From: Epiperipatus broadwayi | Taxonomy: Eukaryota; Onychophora; Udeonychophora; Euonychophora; Peripatidae | Direction of reading: 5' to 3' | Length of the DNA stretch: 64,000 nucleotides | Assembly (NCBI GenBank): GCA_028023455.1 | Contig: JAQFVV010012396.1 | Location: 11,385,296-11,449,295, forward strand | Shown here: one piece after another, positions 47,300 to 59,254 of the stretch | Position numbering within the stretch: position 1 is the stretch's first letter | Layout of the letters: every line of letters begins with the position of its first letter | Program-made: the position numbers and the translations under genes | The notes under the pieces: generated by a model | Database searches by the model: none | Told to the model about the DNA's origin: nothing | Seen by the model: only the letters and a program-made list of their open reading frames with translations

Positions 47300-50200
47300 T
47301 AGTCGATCATGTCATTTGAGAGTTGGGAGTATGGATGTCATTTTCCACATATTGTGTGTGAGTCTGTGTCAATGTTTTCTGTACTCTAGGGTTGGAAATG
47401 GTGAGAGTTTAGGGGGTTGGCTGGAGATCTTTCCTCTGGGACCAATACTTTGTTAACCACACCTGTTACAGAAGAAAGAAATTGGCAATGCAAAAGATCC
47501 TGTAAGCCTCTAATAAAGAACAAGGATGGATGCATTTACTTGATACTCGTATTTTAATTATTTTGCATAGTCATCATCAGATTCTAGATAAAGTAGAGAT
47601 CTTTATGCCGATGCTTCTTAATATTTGATTATTGAAAATTGTTAATTACTGCAGTCTTAAACTGTTAATGCATTCAGATGCTCAAAAGTATTGCTGAGAA
47701 GGAATAATAATTTCACAAATTTAATTATTAGTATGGGTTATTACAGGTAGTTTTTCTGGGAATCAAATAATATGTGGCAACTATGATTTTTTTTTTTACT
47801 TTCCTCTCTGTTAAACTTCTCACCAATAGACTCACTGCTCAAGACCCTTACATGATTTGGTAAATGATAGAATGGAAGATTATGGAATTCATTGCAGCCC
47901 AGTTTTACCATTTCCAGTGTTCACCTTTTATAAACTACCAAGTAATAAACTAATTGATTATTTATTTTACTGCTCAAAATATGACTATATTTTAATATAT
48001 ATATATACTTAAAGAAAAAAAAGATATCATTGTAAAAAGTTGATATAATTTTCTTACAACAGAAATTATACAAAATAAACTTAAGCTACAATGCTATTGA
48101 CAGAAATATGAAATGCAAAGCAATCGTGATCTAATTCAGTCTTTATGTCATAAATTTTACTCACTATTTTATAGTAAAAATGTTTCTATCTTCAAAATCT
48201 TGTCCAAGGATCAAAAGAAGTTGCGCAGATAAAAGATTTGAAATACTGTCATTTTTTTTTTGCTTTTAAAAACATATTTAAATTTTTTAGTACAAAAGAT
48301 TGTAAGAATATTTCAACTAACAAAAGCATTATTTTAAAAATGATCAACAATATTTCTGAGCATTGGTAAAAAAATCTAAGAAATTTAGTACCATAGAAAT
48401 ATGTTTTCTTCCTCGTCAATGGTGAAAAATTCATTTATACTACTATTTTATTTTTGTATAAAGGATCTGTTTATTGACACTCATATGAATAGCTTACTTT
48501 GAATCTTTCTAAAAATAGCTAAAAAAAAAAAAAAAAACTGTTTATTGATAAATATAAACCAGATATATGAATTAGCTTCTAGGTTTGCTTCAAAAATCTT
48601 CAGCTATCTTTACTCCAGATGAGGGTGGCGTGATATTTCTATATATTTTAAATCCTTGATTATCTTTCCTGAAAAAAAAATTCATCTTCTTCCCTGGATT
48701 TTGAATCTTACAATATAATCATATTTAATTAATGTATACTAACCACTATAATAGAGGCATTACAAAATATAATATTTATGTATATTTTTAAAACCACAAA
48801 TATATATGCAACAATTAATATTGTTTAATGGATTATATGTGCATATAATGCATAATCCTGAAAAAGATTTATTATTGAATTAACATAACCTTTGACTAGT
48901 AGCTCATACATTATATCTATATTTACAAAAGATTAAAATTTCATTTATCAAACATAGCAAGATCTTCCTCAAAACCTTCTAAAATAGTTATGTTCCTACA
49001 GTTTTTCATATAGATATTTTTTTAGAAATAAAGAAAAAATTTCCAGGCAATGTGAACTGTTTTATTGTATTATTTATTAACTTAACTGTATTTTTTTTTT
49101 TTTTTATTCATTCTAATCCTTAAAAGTAAACTAAAAATCCATTATTTGTATTGTCTACATATTCGCAAATATGTATGTTATGATATATATATATAATTTG
49201 TATGCATTAGAATTAATCAATAAAAATTCGAGTTTTTCCGTTTTAATAATTTTAAATAATAAAAAGAAAAAGTAAATTAACAAATAAATATATAGTTAAA
49301 GAAATAAAATTATAAATAAATTATTTTATTTACTTATATAAACTACTATTATTGTCTTGTTACTAAGATTCATTCATAAAATTATTAATAGCATGTATGC
49401 AAATCTTTTTGTGCTGACTTAAATCACACAAATTTTGTCAATATTATTTAAAAATAAAGTTCAATATAAAAATTAAATCTGATATATTCTTCTATAGTAA
49501 TGTTAAATGTTTACTTCATAGACTTGAGAATATCAGATTAACAGTTTGCTTGAGACGATTTCTTAATTTCTCTCCAAATTCACAGATAGAATTTCAAATT
49601 TTTCATTCTTTTGACAATGTATGAGAGCTTTTAAATATTTTCTTTTCTAAAGGCTCAGCAACTTTTAAATAATGTTTTGGTTTCTATTTTCAAGTAATTA
49701 TTTGTAAACAGATAAATATAAAATATTATTCCATCATACAGCCACATTATATAGTTTTAGTACACTACTCTGTGATTTAATAACATACTTAAATCTTGAG
49801 ATTCAAAAGTTCTGAAGTCAAACGTTTAAGACAGATGAAATCTTCAACTATTGACTGAAACGACCAATATACTTTCCATCAATTTATACCTTTGCTGATT
49901 CTTTTTTATCCAATGTGATTGTTGTCTGAGATAATTATTATGCATAATCACATTTCTTTCCACATATATACATATTTTTTCAACTAATATTAAACACATA
50001 GAAAAATGAAATCTAAGTGTGATATAGTTATAAATAAAATAAAAAAGATAAGCCAAATACTTCAGAACAATGAAAAATCTATTAACATCTATTCCTAAAT
50101 GTAACTGCTTTTACTAACATGCTTTCAAAATATCTTTCAAAACAACATATTTGGAGTTTAAAAGATCTAAGTAAATATTCAGACTTTAATAGGTTGACTT

Positions 50201-51000
50201 CCACAATGGATTTGTAATATACTCTTCATAAATATTAAACTGAATTAAGCATTTTATCTAAAAAACTATATTGATCAAAGCTCAACTCTATCACTTCCCA
50301 TCACATGCTGTCCTGCATGACAAATTTTATTTTAATGATAAGAAGTTTAATAAATTAACATACTCAAGAGCTAAAATTCCTAGTTTGAAACTTAACTCTG
50401 TTATTTGAACTTCAATTTCATGAATGATGAACTATTTGATTTGTTTTTACAGCATTAAATGTATTAATAAATATAAAACTATCAAAGTATAATAATTGTT
50501 TTGAGTCTAGATACTACCTCAAAATAAGTAAACTCACAAATCTGTATGCATAAAGATATTTCATTAACTTTCTCTATGTTCAAACATGGAATTATTTTTT
50601 GAACTATTTAATACTAACTCCTTTTTTATTTCTAAAATATCAAAATATATTATTTAGTAAATAAGTTGAGTAAACAAAAATGGATGAAAAAATGTGAGCA
50701 TTACAAGTGAACCATATTTCATCAAAAAATATAATTCAATGAAGCCAAACCTGAAAAAAAAAAAAACATCTCAAAATAATACTTACACATATGACAAGAT
50801 GTATCTATATTATTCACATAAATGCCCATCAAGTATGCAAAGAAAATACAAATATACAGATAAAAAAGTAAAAAACAGTCTACAAGTAGCCTCCTGCAGC
50901 AAAAGGAACTCTCTATCAATCTCTTATGTCAGTAAAAAAGAAAGCAGTATGAACATGCAAGGTTTGCATATTATTGCATCCTTGTTTTGCCTCTAGCTAA
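47300..51000. other. AT-rich DNA with weak SINE-like patch
   Basis: No gene was recognised. About 47865-47975 has a pattern (GATAGAATGG...AAGTAATAAACTAATTGATTATT) that weakly resembles the second SINE-like family. The plus frame 50694-50996 is lysine/serine-rich and probably a chance frame. Confidence 0.35.
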
Positions 51001-51039
51001 GAATAGATAGGTGCCAATTTAATAAAAAAAATTGGACAG

Positions 51040-51190
51040 GTATGGATTGGCTTTAAGCCGATTAAAAAAAAATCTCAAGTTACTGAAAAAAATTCCAAAT
51101 TTACTCAGGCCAGATTTGAACCTAGTTTATAAACATGGCAAATAGCTGCATTGCCATTGCATCAGGAAGTTCATATTTAAAACATATACG
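51040..51190 (-). repeat. Degenerate tRNA-like SINE candidate
   Basis: On the minus strand AATGGCAATGCAGCTATTTG is followed by a B-box-like GGTTCAAATCTGG and a T-rich tail region ending in AATCGGCTTAAAGCC. Similar pieces occur near 3405-3440 and 4350-4425. Confidence 0.4.
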
Positions 51191-51719
51191 TAAATAATGC
51201 GTACATCCTCTTCAATAAATAATTGGTTCAATAAATAAAAAATCTGCTTTCCAAAAAGCAATTACAAAAACTTTAATCAACAAAATGTTTCTAGTGGGGG
51301 GGTCATATTTTATCATTTTGAGTTTATAATCATTAATAAAATAAATTAAAACATTTACCTATTGGAAATATAAGCTATTACCCAATTCTTAACAAGAAAT
51401 ATTCAAACATTATCAATAATACGGATATATAGTACATTGTTTTGGCATTTATTAATATATTTACAAAAAATATTTTGCTTTTTATATTTAAAATTAAGAT
51501 TTAATTCTCTAGCTTTTTTTTTTTACTAAGATATTATAATTCAAAGAAGTGTTTTAAAAATGATTGTAATAATTTATATATATTTAATAACAATGTGTAT
51601 TGTTTTAAGATATATGTTACTTTTTAAATTATTATTTTTTTCATACTGATACCAAGTGCAAATATAAGTCAACTATTTGCTAATAGCAATTATCGAAAAA
51701 TATTACCAATATTGCCTGT

Positions 51720-51860
51720 GCCATTTAAAGCAAAGGTAGAGAGTAACAAAGCGAAATGCTAAATGTTCCGGGATCAAAGCTCAATTTTTCACTTCTAATG
51801 CCTAAATATTAAATGGCCTCGCAAGCAAGAGATCATTCAATTACTTATTTTTTATCACTA
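51720..51860 (+). repeat. Degenerate tRNA-like SINE candidate
   Basis: AAGGTAGAGAGTAACAAAG, GCTAAATGTTCCGGGATCAAAGCTC and CAAGAGATCATTCAATTA resemble the order A box, B box, tail of the patches at 32325 and 9484. Confidence 0.4.
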
Positions 51861-51864
51861 ACAA

Positions 51865-52775
51865 TATTTTTTATTTTGCTATTTAGTAATATATATATAT
51901 ATTGCTTTTATATTGAAAAAAATATTTTTTTTTTTTTAACGCCAGCTAATTTTTCTATTTTTATATTTAAAGAATAAAACTAACTATAACGGCAATGTAA
52001 AAAAAAAGCCACATTTATAAGAAGTTTAATCACCATCAGCAGATCTTAATTTAGAACTTTTTTTTTTATTAGTTAATTTCTATTTGCTGAGAATATATTC
52101 CTAAGTAACAATGCAGTAAAATACATGCCAAGCAGTATCATAAAAAATACTTATAAAACAAAGACCTCACCAACAGTTCACAATGAAGGAGAAACTGTTA
52201 TTTACCAGGTTTGTTGATTAGTGATTGTTTGAACAGTTTCTCATTTTTTTATCCTCTAACTATGGATAAATCCTACATCTGATTGTAATTTTTAAAATAT
52301 CCAATTTTTACTATATTTGATTTGAACCTCGATCATGGACATAGCAGAAATGTTCTCCCAAAATATTATTAACACTTTTTAATAGTATTAAACATAATCA
52401 ATCAATATATGCTCATACTAAAATATTTATTAAGTTAGCCTTTATCTTCCTCATTAACTCTTGCATATGCATATTATATCATAATTAAAATTGCTAATGT
52501 ACATGTGCAATAAATATATTTTTTCAAGTTTTTGTTTTTATCAATTTCTCTTTCACTTTATCTCAATCTTATTGCAACCATCCATCACCATAGAAATGAA
52601 ACAAAACCTCTTTCACTATGGATGCATTTAAAACATCCACTGTATTTTTTTTTAGTAAGACAAACGTAATACAATTTAAGATGATTTCATATACATTTTT
52701 AGTTTAACTTCATGTATATGTATTTTATACATTTCAAACTTCTATTCCATCAGACATTTTTCAAATATATGATTA
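51865..52775. other. AT-rich DNA with no recognised feature
   Basis: Nothing recognised. Confidence 0.4.
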
Positions 52776-52784
52776 ATGACAAGT

Positions 52785-52885
52785 GAAAAAGATAAATAAT
52801 ACCCGTGATGCACATTTTGTACTGAAACAGTACTCATAAGATAGCTCAGATCACAATCTCTTACACATATCTTCATTGTTGTTTG
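52785..52885 (+). repeat. Solitary core of the long foldback family
   Basis: GTGAAAAAGATAAATAATACC, GATGCACATTTTGTACTGAAAC, AGTACTCATAAGATAGCTCAGATCACAATCTCT and ACACATAT follow the family order, with more divergence than the other copies. Confidence 0.55.
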
Positions 52886-53809
52886 AGTATTATATGGATG
52901 GTAAATTACTATAGTTTGATTATAAGACTCAAACTTTCTGTATAGCTTTACTACAAATATATTGTAATACTACGGGGAAAATATGGGGTCATGGGGTAAT
53001 GGTCACCAGTATGTGAACATCAACTGCTCTAAATTGTCTAGCCATTGGTAACTCTCCAAAAAATTGGGAAATCTGAGGAATTGTAGTTTTATCTTTAAGT
53101 AAAAAAAAAAAAAAAAATTTATAAAGACCAAACTAAATAAAAGGTAGTGCATGGACTTTGAGCAATATCCTCTTTGTGCCAACCCAGGAATCACCATCAT
53201 CATCACCTGGATTCCAATACACTAAGTATAAAAACCCTATCCCATATAGCTGTTATGCACAAATCTAGCTCAGGAAACAAGAACTCTATAATTCATTACT
53301 GTGAGCAAGAGGGAAATAAATAAATAAATTAGCTTATTATAAATAATCTTAATCAATTCATGAGCTTCCCCTACTTATAAATAACTAGTTTTATTGGCAT
53401 CATCAAGAAAAAAAAAATCTTAGAATATAAGATCACACATACGACACTTCATGAAAAAGGAATTGGATAGAATAAAGTAATTGAGCCTAGAAAAAAAATT
53501 TTTTTTTTGGAAAACAATTATTTAATATCTAATTAACAAAAAAATGACATGATAGTAGATAATTTCAAATATCCATTTCATCAAAAAAAAATACATTTTT
53601 ACAAAATTGCATTAACCAACTAATTAATTTTTATTCCTGGATTAACTTTCATTTCATTAAATTAATTCTTTAAAAATAACTAAGATTTTTTTAAATATTT
53701 TCAAAAATCAAAGATAGCAATCTTTTTTTTCAAAGAGAAAAAAAAAAAAACTTATTACATTTATAAAAAAAAAAAATTCTATTAATAAAAAAAAATAGTG
53801 TGCACACAT

Positions 53810-54490
53810 AATAAAAAAAATACCTAGAGCCATGGCTCTCTTGTCTATAAAGACCTTTCCAATAGCAATTTCAGTTTTTCCTTTTTCTTGAAGGCTTCTA
53901 AACATGGGCCTGGTTAAATTTGTCCTTTCCTGGGTCTGTAGCAATTCCAGGTAAAAGAAAATAGCAATTTTTGTCCATTGGTTTTCCTCTTGAATTTCCA
54001 GGTGAGACAGATATAGATAGAGACTTGTGTTGCTCTTGGTTGAAGGCAAAGCTGAAGACTGATTAAAGAGGTTTAACTTCCCTACATTTTATTCCAGAGA
54101 AGGTAGGTTACATGAAGGAAGATGATGCCCAGATTTTAGCTGAACTTAGCATATGGTTTTCATTGTACAAACCATTTTTAGTGCTAAACTCATAGTATGC
54201 TAAAAATCTAGATTAAAAATGTCTATTACTATATTCAATAGCTTGGTTACAATTCCTGCTGTGTTATGCCACAGGTTGGTAAATTCTTCTACTTCTTTCT
54301 TTTCAGCAGCTGAATTAAAACTTCACTGCTTTCCCTTCTACAGCTAAGTTAGGAAAAATTTCTTCTATATTTTTCAACAACAGAATTTAAGATTTGACTA
54401 CCCTCCTCAACAGCTAAGTTAGCAATAATCTCTCTCCAGACACTGGGGTAGTTACTAATTCATACACACACCCCACATATTTTTTTAGAA
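53810..54490 (-). other. Unassigned higher-complexity block
   Basis: The minus-strand frame 53708-54049 has a coding-like N-terminal two-thirds (HLEIQEENQWTK, LELLQTQERTNL, IAIGKVFIDKRAM) and an AT-driven tail. Upstream (54290-54450, minus) the phrase AACTTAGCTGT.GA.G recurs twice about 65 bases apart. I do not recognise the family. A retroelement remnant or a real but diverged exon are both possible. Confidence 0.3.
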
Positions 54491-54499
54491 CAATCTAGC

Positions 54500-56740
54500 C
54501 CACAAGTCAATTACAATCTGTCTCTTACATTATCATGACAACCAATTAAATAAAATTTCATAACTACAATTATTCAGCTAATTGTCTCCTTAATCATAGA
54601 TTAAAAACAAGAACAAGAATTTAACAACATAAAATTATTGGCATTCCTTTACAATTAAAAATCAAATCTTACAAAAAAACAATAACAAGATAATCTGTTA
54701 ATTGCATTGATTTGATTTTTTTTTCATTTCATTAAATAGAGATAAAGAAAGGAAAACAACTCTGATAAATTAAAATTTACAAAATTATTAAAATCCTATT
54801 TTTGCTCCTCCTTTTTTTCTTTTTTTTTAAAAAATACACTTAAATATATTTAATGTTTAAAAATTTTCATACTAGCATATGGAGATTTTACAATGATTGA
54901 GTTAAATAATGACTTTTTAATAACAATAAGTCTAAGAAAATTTAAATATTATTTTCCCCCATTAATAAAATATTTTTTTGTTTCATTCTCAAACCTGAGG
55001 AATATGCTGTCAACTATCTAATTATTTATTCATTTATTTTCTAGTGCAGCTATGTAACCAACTGGTTGCAATATATTTTATTAGCCTTTTACATATGCAT
55101 AAATAATTATAAAAAGCTTTATTTTTCCAGTGATACAGCTAATAAGCAATATTCAATGGATTCTGATTTTATAGTATAAAAGAGGTAAACATATTACATT
55201 TCTGACATCCATTTAATCATTTTAATATGCTAATTTCTAATTATTATGTAAGTGATAGCCTGTTATAATTTTTCAGATAGTTAATTTCTATAAGACAAAA
55301 GCATGATTCCATTAATGTAGACTATAAATAAATAAAGACAAATGTCTAAATAATAATAAATAAATAAAAAAACAATATTCAACAAAATAAAAAGTTATAA
55401 AGGTCAGTTATATTTCTCTGTTTGTAATAAAAAGATATTTAATAACTTTGCTAATGATTCAGATGAGTGAAAATTTACAATACAGATCACATTACTATGA
55501 AGCTTCTATTACCAAGTTAGTATAAATAATGAAAAAAATACAATACTATTTTTATTCACTTTTTAATAATATTATGAACAAATATATACAAAGATAAATA
55601 GTCTGCATCATAATATATTAAACTTCCGAGGCTTCTGCCCCTGCTTCAATCATCTTAATCAGGATACAATATCACTTCCTTCAACATAAGATTTTTATGT
55701 AACATATATCAGAATCCTATGTGAATTCCTTAAAAATATTTTATGGAAAAATATTTAAACAATTTAGTATCAATTTCCACAAATCTTTTACCAAACTGCA
55801 CAACTAACATTAAATCTGGTTCATCTCAGAAATCTATTATCATCAATTATAACTTAGGCATATACCTATTTCCTAGTAATGAAGACATCTCTAAATAATA
55901 ACTAGTATTAACTGGGTGCCATTTTCAGAAACTTCAATAAAATAATTTCCTGTCAAAACAATTTCAAAATTTCATTTTATACTAGTATTCTAACCCATAA
56001 TTACTATAAAATTTAGCAGAGATAAAGTTAAATAATAACAATGGTATAGATGGCATGGGAATACTTTTTAATAAAAATAAATGTATTAGTACTTTTATTT
56101 TTATTTTTTCTGATCTTTCATTTAAATAGATCATCTTAATTAATCGATCTTCCTCATTTATTCACAGAAAATGATGCAAAGTAGGTCCCACATGCAGCCA
56201 AAATATATTTGTTAAAAAGAAAACATTAAGAGTATAAATAATATAGTAATAATAAATGCTTTGTCATTTGAGAATTTTAAACATTCAAGCATCAAAAATA
56301 ACAGAATCTAAGGATAAAAACTGTATTTTTAGTTTCAAATCCACCCTCTATCACTGTAGTAAAATCATCTAAGAGAGTGTATAGGCTATGAACTGGATAA
56401 ATTATTTTTAAAAAATCATTTTGTAAGTGTTCCAATTCCCAAGTCACTGTAAATAATTTGAATTTAAAAGATAGGCAACATTCTAGGTCACTGAGGTAGA
56501 GCTTTTCTCACTTTTATATAAAGCATTTATTATTTAAAGTCGATAAAAAATATCAAACATTTATTCAATTATATAATTAAATTAATAATTGTATTGTAAG
56601 TTGCTTGAAAAATAAAACAATATTATAGCAACCAAATGATAAGTTGATCACAATAATTGCCCCCAAATTAAATTCTTTTTTAAGTTTATTCAGTTGAAAT
56701 TTGATCCACAAATCTTTAGATCTTGAGACTTCCATTTTGC
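54500..56740. other. AT-rich DNA with no recognised feature
   Basis: Nothing recognised. Confidence 0.4.
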
Positions 56741-56754
56741 TACTGAATTCCATG

Positions 56755-56945
56755 CATGATTTAATGCAGTGATAGAATGTCAGACTGTAGAATATAAAGC
56801 AGGAACTTTCTCCATACAATACTGTGTTGTGATATAAGAGTGTAAAGTCCTTGAATTAATACCAATTCTGGCATTTTCTACACTCAAATTATGAATTCTC
56901 AAGCAATAAGACAATTTAATTATTATTCATTTTATTACTGTGAAG
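56755..56945 (+). repeat. Degenerate SINE-like repeat, second family
   Basis: TTTAATGCAGTGATAGAATGTCAGACTG, ATACCAATTCTGGCATTTTC and CAAGCAATAAGACAATTTAATTATT match blocks at 9484-9605 and 27600-27735. Confidence 0.5.
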
Positions 56946-56999
56946 AAAAATTATGTAATTAGAAATATTACTGTAAAATGTAATTATTTTTTTATTTTA

Positions 57000-57995
57000 A
57001 GTAATATTCTTTATTAAAACCACACAAAGGATATTTACATAATTACAAAAGATATGTATAGTTCAATTTACACAATTTCTTCAAAGTTTCATAATATTCA
57101 AAACATTGTTCGCTTTACCTGATACTTCCTGAATATCAACACTGATTTCTAAATTATCTTTCTTTTCTTTATCCATTGATTCAGACTGCAAAAGATAATT
57201 TACTTCCAAATTTCACATGCAGATGGAGCAGTTCCTCCCCTTACCCATTCTATAATCTTTTGGGGCCAATATTTTAAGCACATGTTGAAGTAATCATCCC
57301 AATCTCTATCTAGCTTTCTCAGCCAATTAAATTTCTTATTATCAAATACTAATGTGTATCCTATTGCCCATATAGTTTTCAAAGTATAAATAATTAGCAT
57401 TGCATTATGCAGATCGAAACAAATCACATATTTTCTTAACAGATATTTGAGATTTATTATTGGCGTGTGAAAGACTTTCGATCTCAGTTCCTGAAATGCA
57501 TAGCATTCCTCTAGCAAATGCATGAATGTTTCACTGTTTTTCTTACAAAAAGTACATGCTTCATCTAAACCCACTCCCAGCCTTTTATTAATGTAAGAAG
57601 TTGTAGGCAAAATTCCATTTATCAACTTAAAAATGAATTTCATGGATGTCTGTGGTGTATATATCGACTGAAATTTTTTTAGAACATTTTTCATTGAACA
57701 CCCTAACCAAGAATTTTCATTGTGGTAAACTCTTTTTGTTACATCATTATATTTTATGCCAACAAGGCTTTACACGTTAAATTCATCTTGTAAGTCTTTG
57801 TAAGCTATAAACATGTCAGCAAAATACGATCTCTCAATCCCCATTTCATTATAAATTCTTATTTAAGCAGTAGGGGGACTAAAGGACTGATCCTTCACTA
57901 CATTCAAATAAGCTCTGGCAGTGATAAACTTAACATAAGCCTTTGGATCAATTAGATTAAGCCCATGTTTATCTATTGGTAGCTGCAATAATTAT
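57000..57995 (-). pseudogene. LINE ORF2 C-terminal fragment with intact zf-RVT motif, copy B
   Basis: On the minus strand, broken frames from 57990 start LQLPIDKHGLNLIDPKAYVK (family 'l.lP...GGLgLidp'). They pass two stops and enter the open stretch 57200-57694, which holds KFIFKLINGILPT (residues 19-31) and the zinc motif C47-x2-C50-x8-H59-x4-C64. A tail with WPQKIIEWVR follows. This is the region after reverse transcriptase in LINE-type elements. The element is 5'-truncated; 57000-57200 is probable 3' UTR. A related fragment lies at 18380-18700. Confidence 0.8.
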
Positions 57996-57999
57996 GTAA

Positions 58000-58625
58000 C
58001 TATAAGTACTCACCTTTTCATAAGTGAGTCTTATCCTTCTAGGTATTTTGAATGTAAGAGATTAAGGAAGTCACCCAAACATTAACATCAAACTGAATGA
58101 TTTCAATAATTAATTTTTTTTATTTTCGAATGGCTAATTTAGACATTATGAACTATCTAATTAAATGTTTTTTTTATTTTTAAAAACTCTCTTTATATGT
58201 GTATATAATATTTACCATAAGTAATTGCACAATTAATATATTAGAAAGTTATCTTAGAATAATAGTAAATTATAGCATTTAATTATTCTATTACTTCATA
58301 TTAACTTGTGTATTATAAATTACAACAATTCAAAGCCCACAATACTAGTTTAAGGAAATTTGCCTTTATCAGCTATAGCAATTCATTAAACATCATTAAT
58401 TACTAATTAAAAATTGCTTAAATTTTATTTATTTTATTTTGTGCTATTTTAAAGTGTGACAAATAAAATACACACAATTAAATATGATGACTTTTAAAAT
58501 CAACAAAAACATATAAATTATATACTGAACAAGGAAGAATTATATTCAATGTCATTTCTTTATAAAGCATACTATCCGTGTGTATATATATTTGTAAAAG
58601 AGATATTTACTATATAAAATTTACA
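58000..58625. other. AT-rich DNA with no recognised feature
   Basis: Nothing recognised. Confidence 0.4.
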
Positions 58626-58633
58626 TTATTGAT

Positions 58634-59252
58634 ATCATTAAAATCAGTCAACACTTAGATAATCCCAATATCAATAACAATCAACAATCTCAATCTGTTG
58701 TCAAGGCATCCTCCTTTTTAACAATAAAGGTGAAATCTCACTTTTACTTATGGTTCAGTATATTTATATAGACACTAAATATTATAATTTGACCACGGAG
58801 ACTGAAATTATTGATACAAAGAAGTTTAAAGAGACTTCCTTAAACAGATAAATATAACCCTGTTCTGAATGCAGACTAATAAATAGTCAATTATAACATT
58901 CAAACTGCAATTATAATTTTCAAATTGCACCCTTAAATAATAAATATAATAATGCTCAAGACTAAATGGGTTTATAAGTAATCATTAAAATCAGTCAACA
59001 CTTCGACAATCCCAATATCAATAATAATCTCAATCTGTTGTCAAGACAATCTCCTTTCTAATAATAAGGTGAAATCCCATCTTTATTATGGTCTAATATA
59101 TTTATATAGACACTAAAGATTAAAATTTGACCATAGAGATTGAAGTTATTGATACAAAGAAGTTTAAATAAACCTTAAACAGGTGAATCTACCCTGTTCT
59201 GACTGCAAACTAATAAATAGGCAATTACAATATTCAAACTGCACTTATAATT
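58634..59252. repeat. Tandem duplication, period 347
   Basis: ATCATTAAAATCAGTCAACA starts at 58634 and 58981. The following ~270 bases match at most positions (TCTCAATCTGTTGTCAAG, TATTTATATAGACACTAAA, GATACAAAGAAGTTTAAA, CCCTGTTCTGA.TGCA.ACTAATAAATAG). The copies are diverged by substitutions and small indels. Confidence 0.88.
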
Positions 59253-59254
59253 AT

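Noticed and set aside
50694-50996. Possible small secreted or basic protein of 100 residues
   Set aside because: It is Lys/Ser/Tyr-rich as expected for AT-rich chance frames; no signal peptide or domain.
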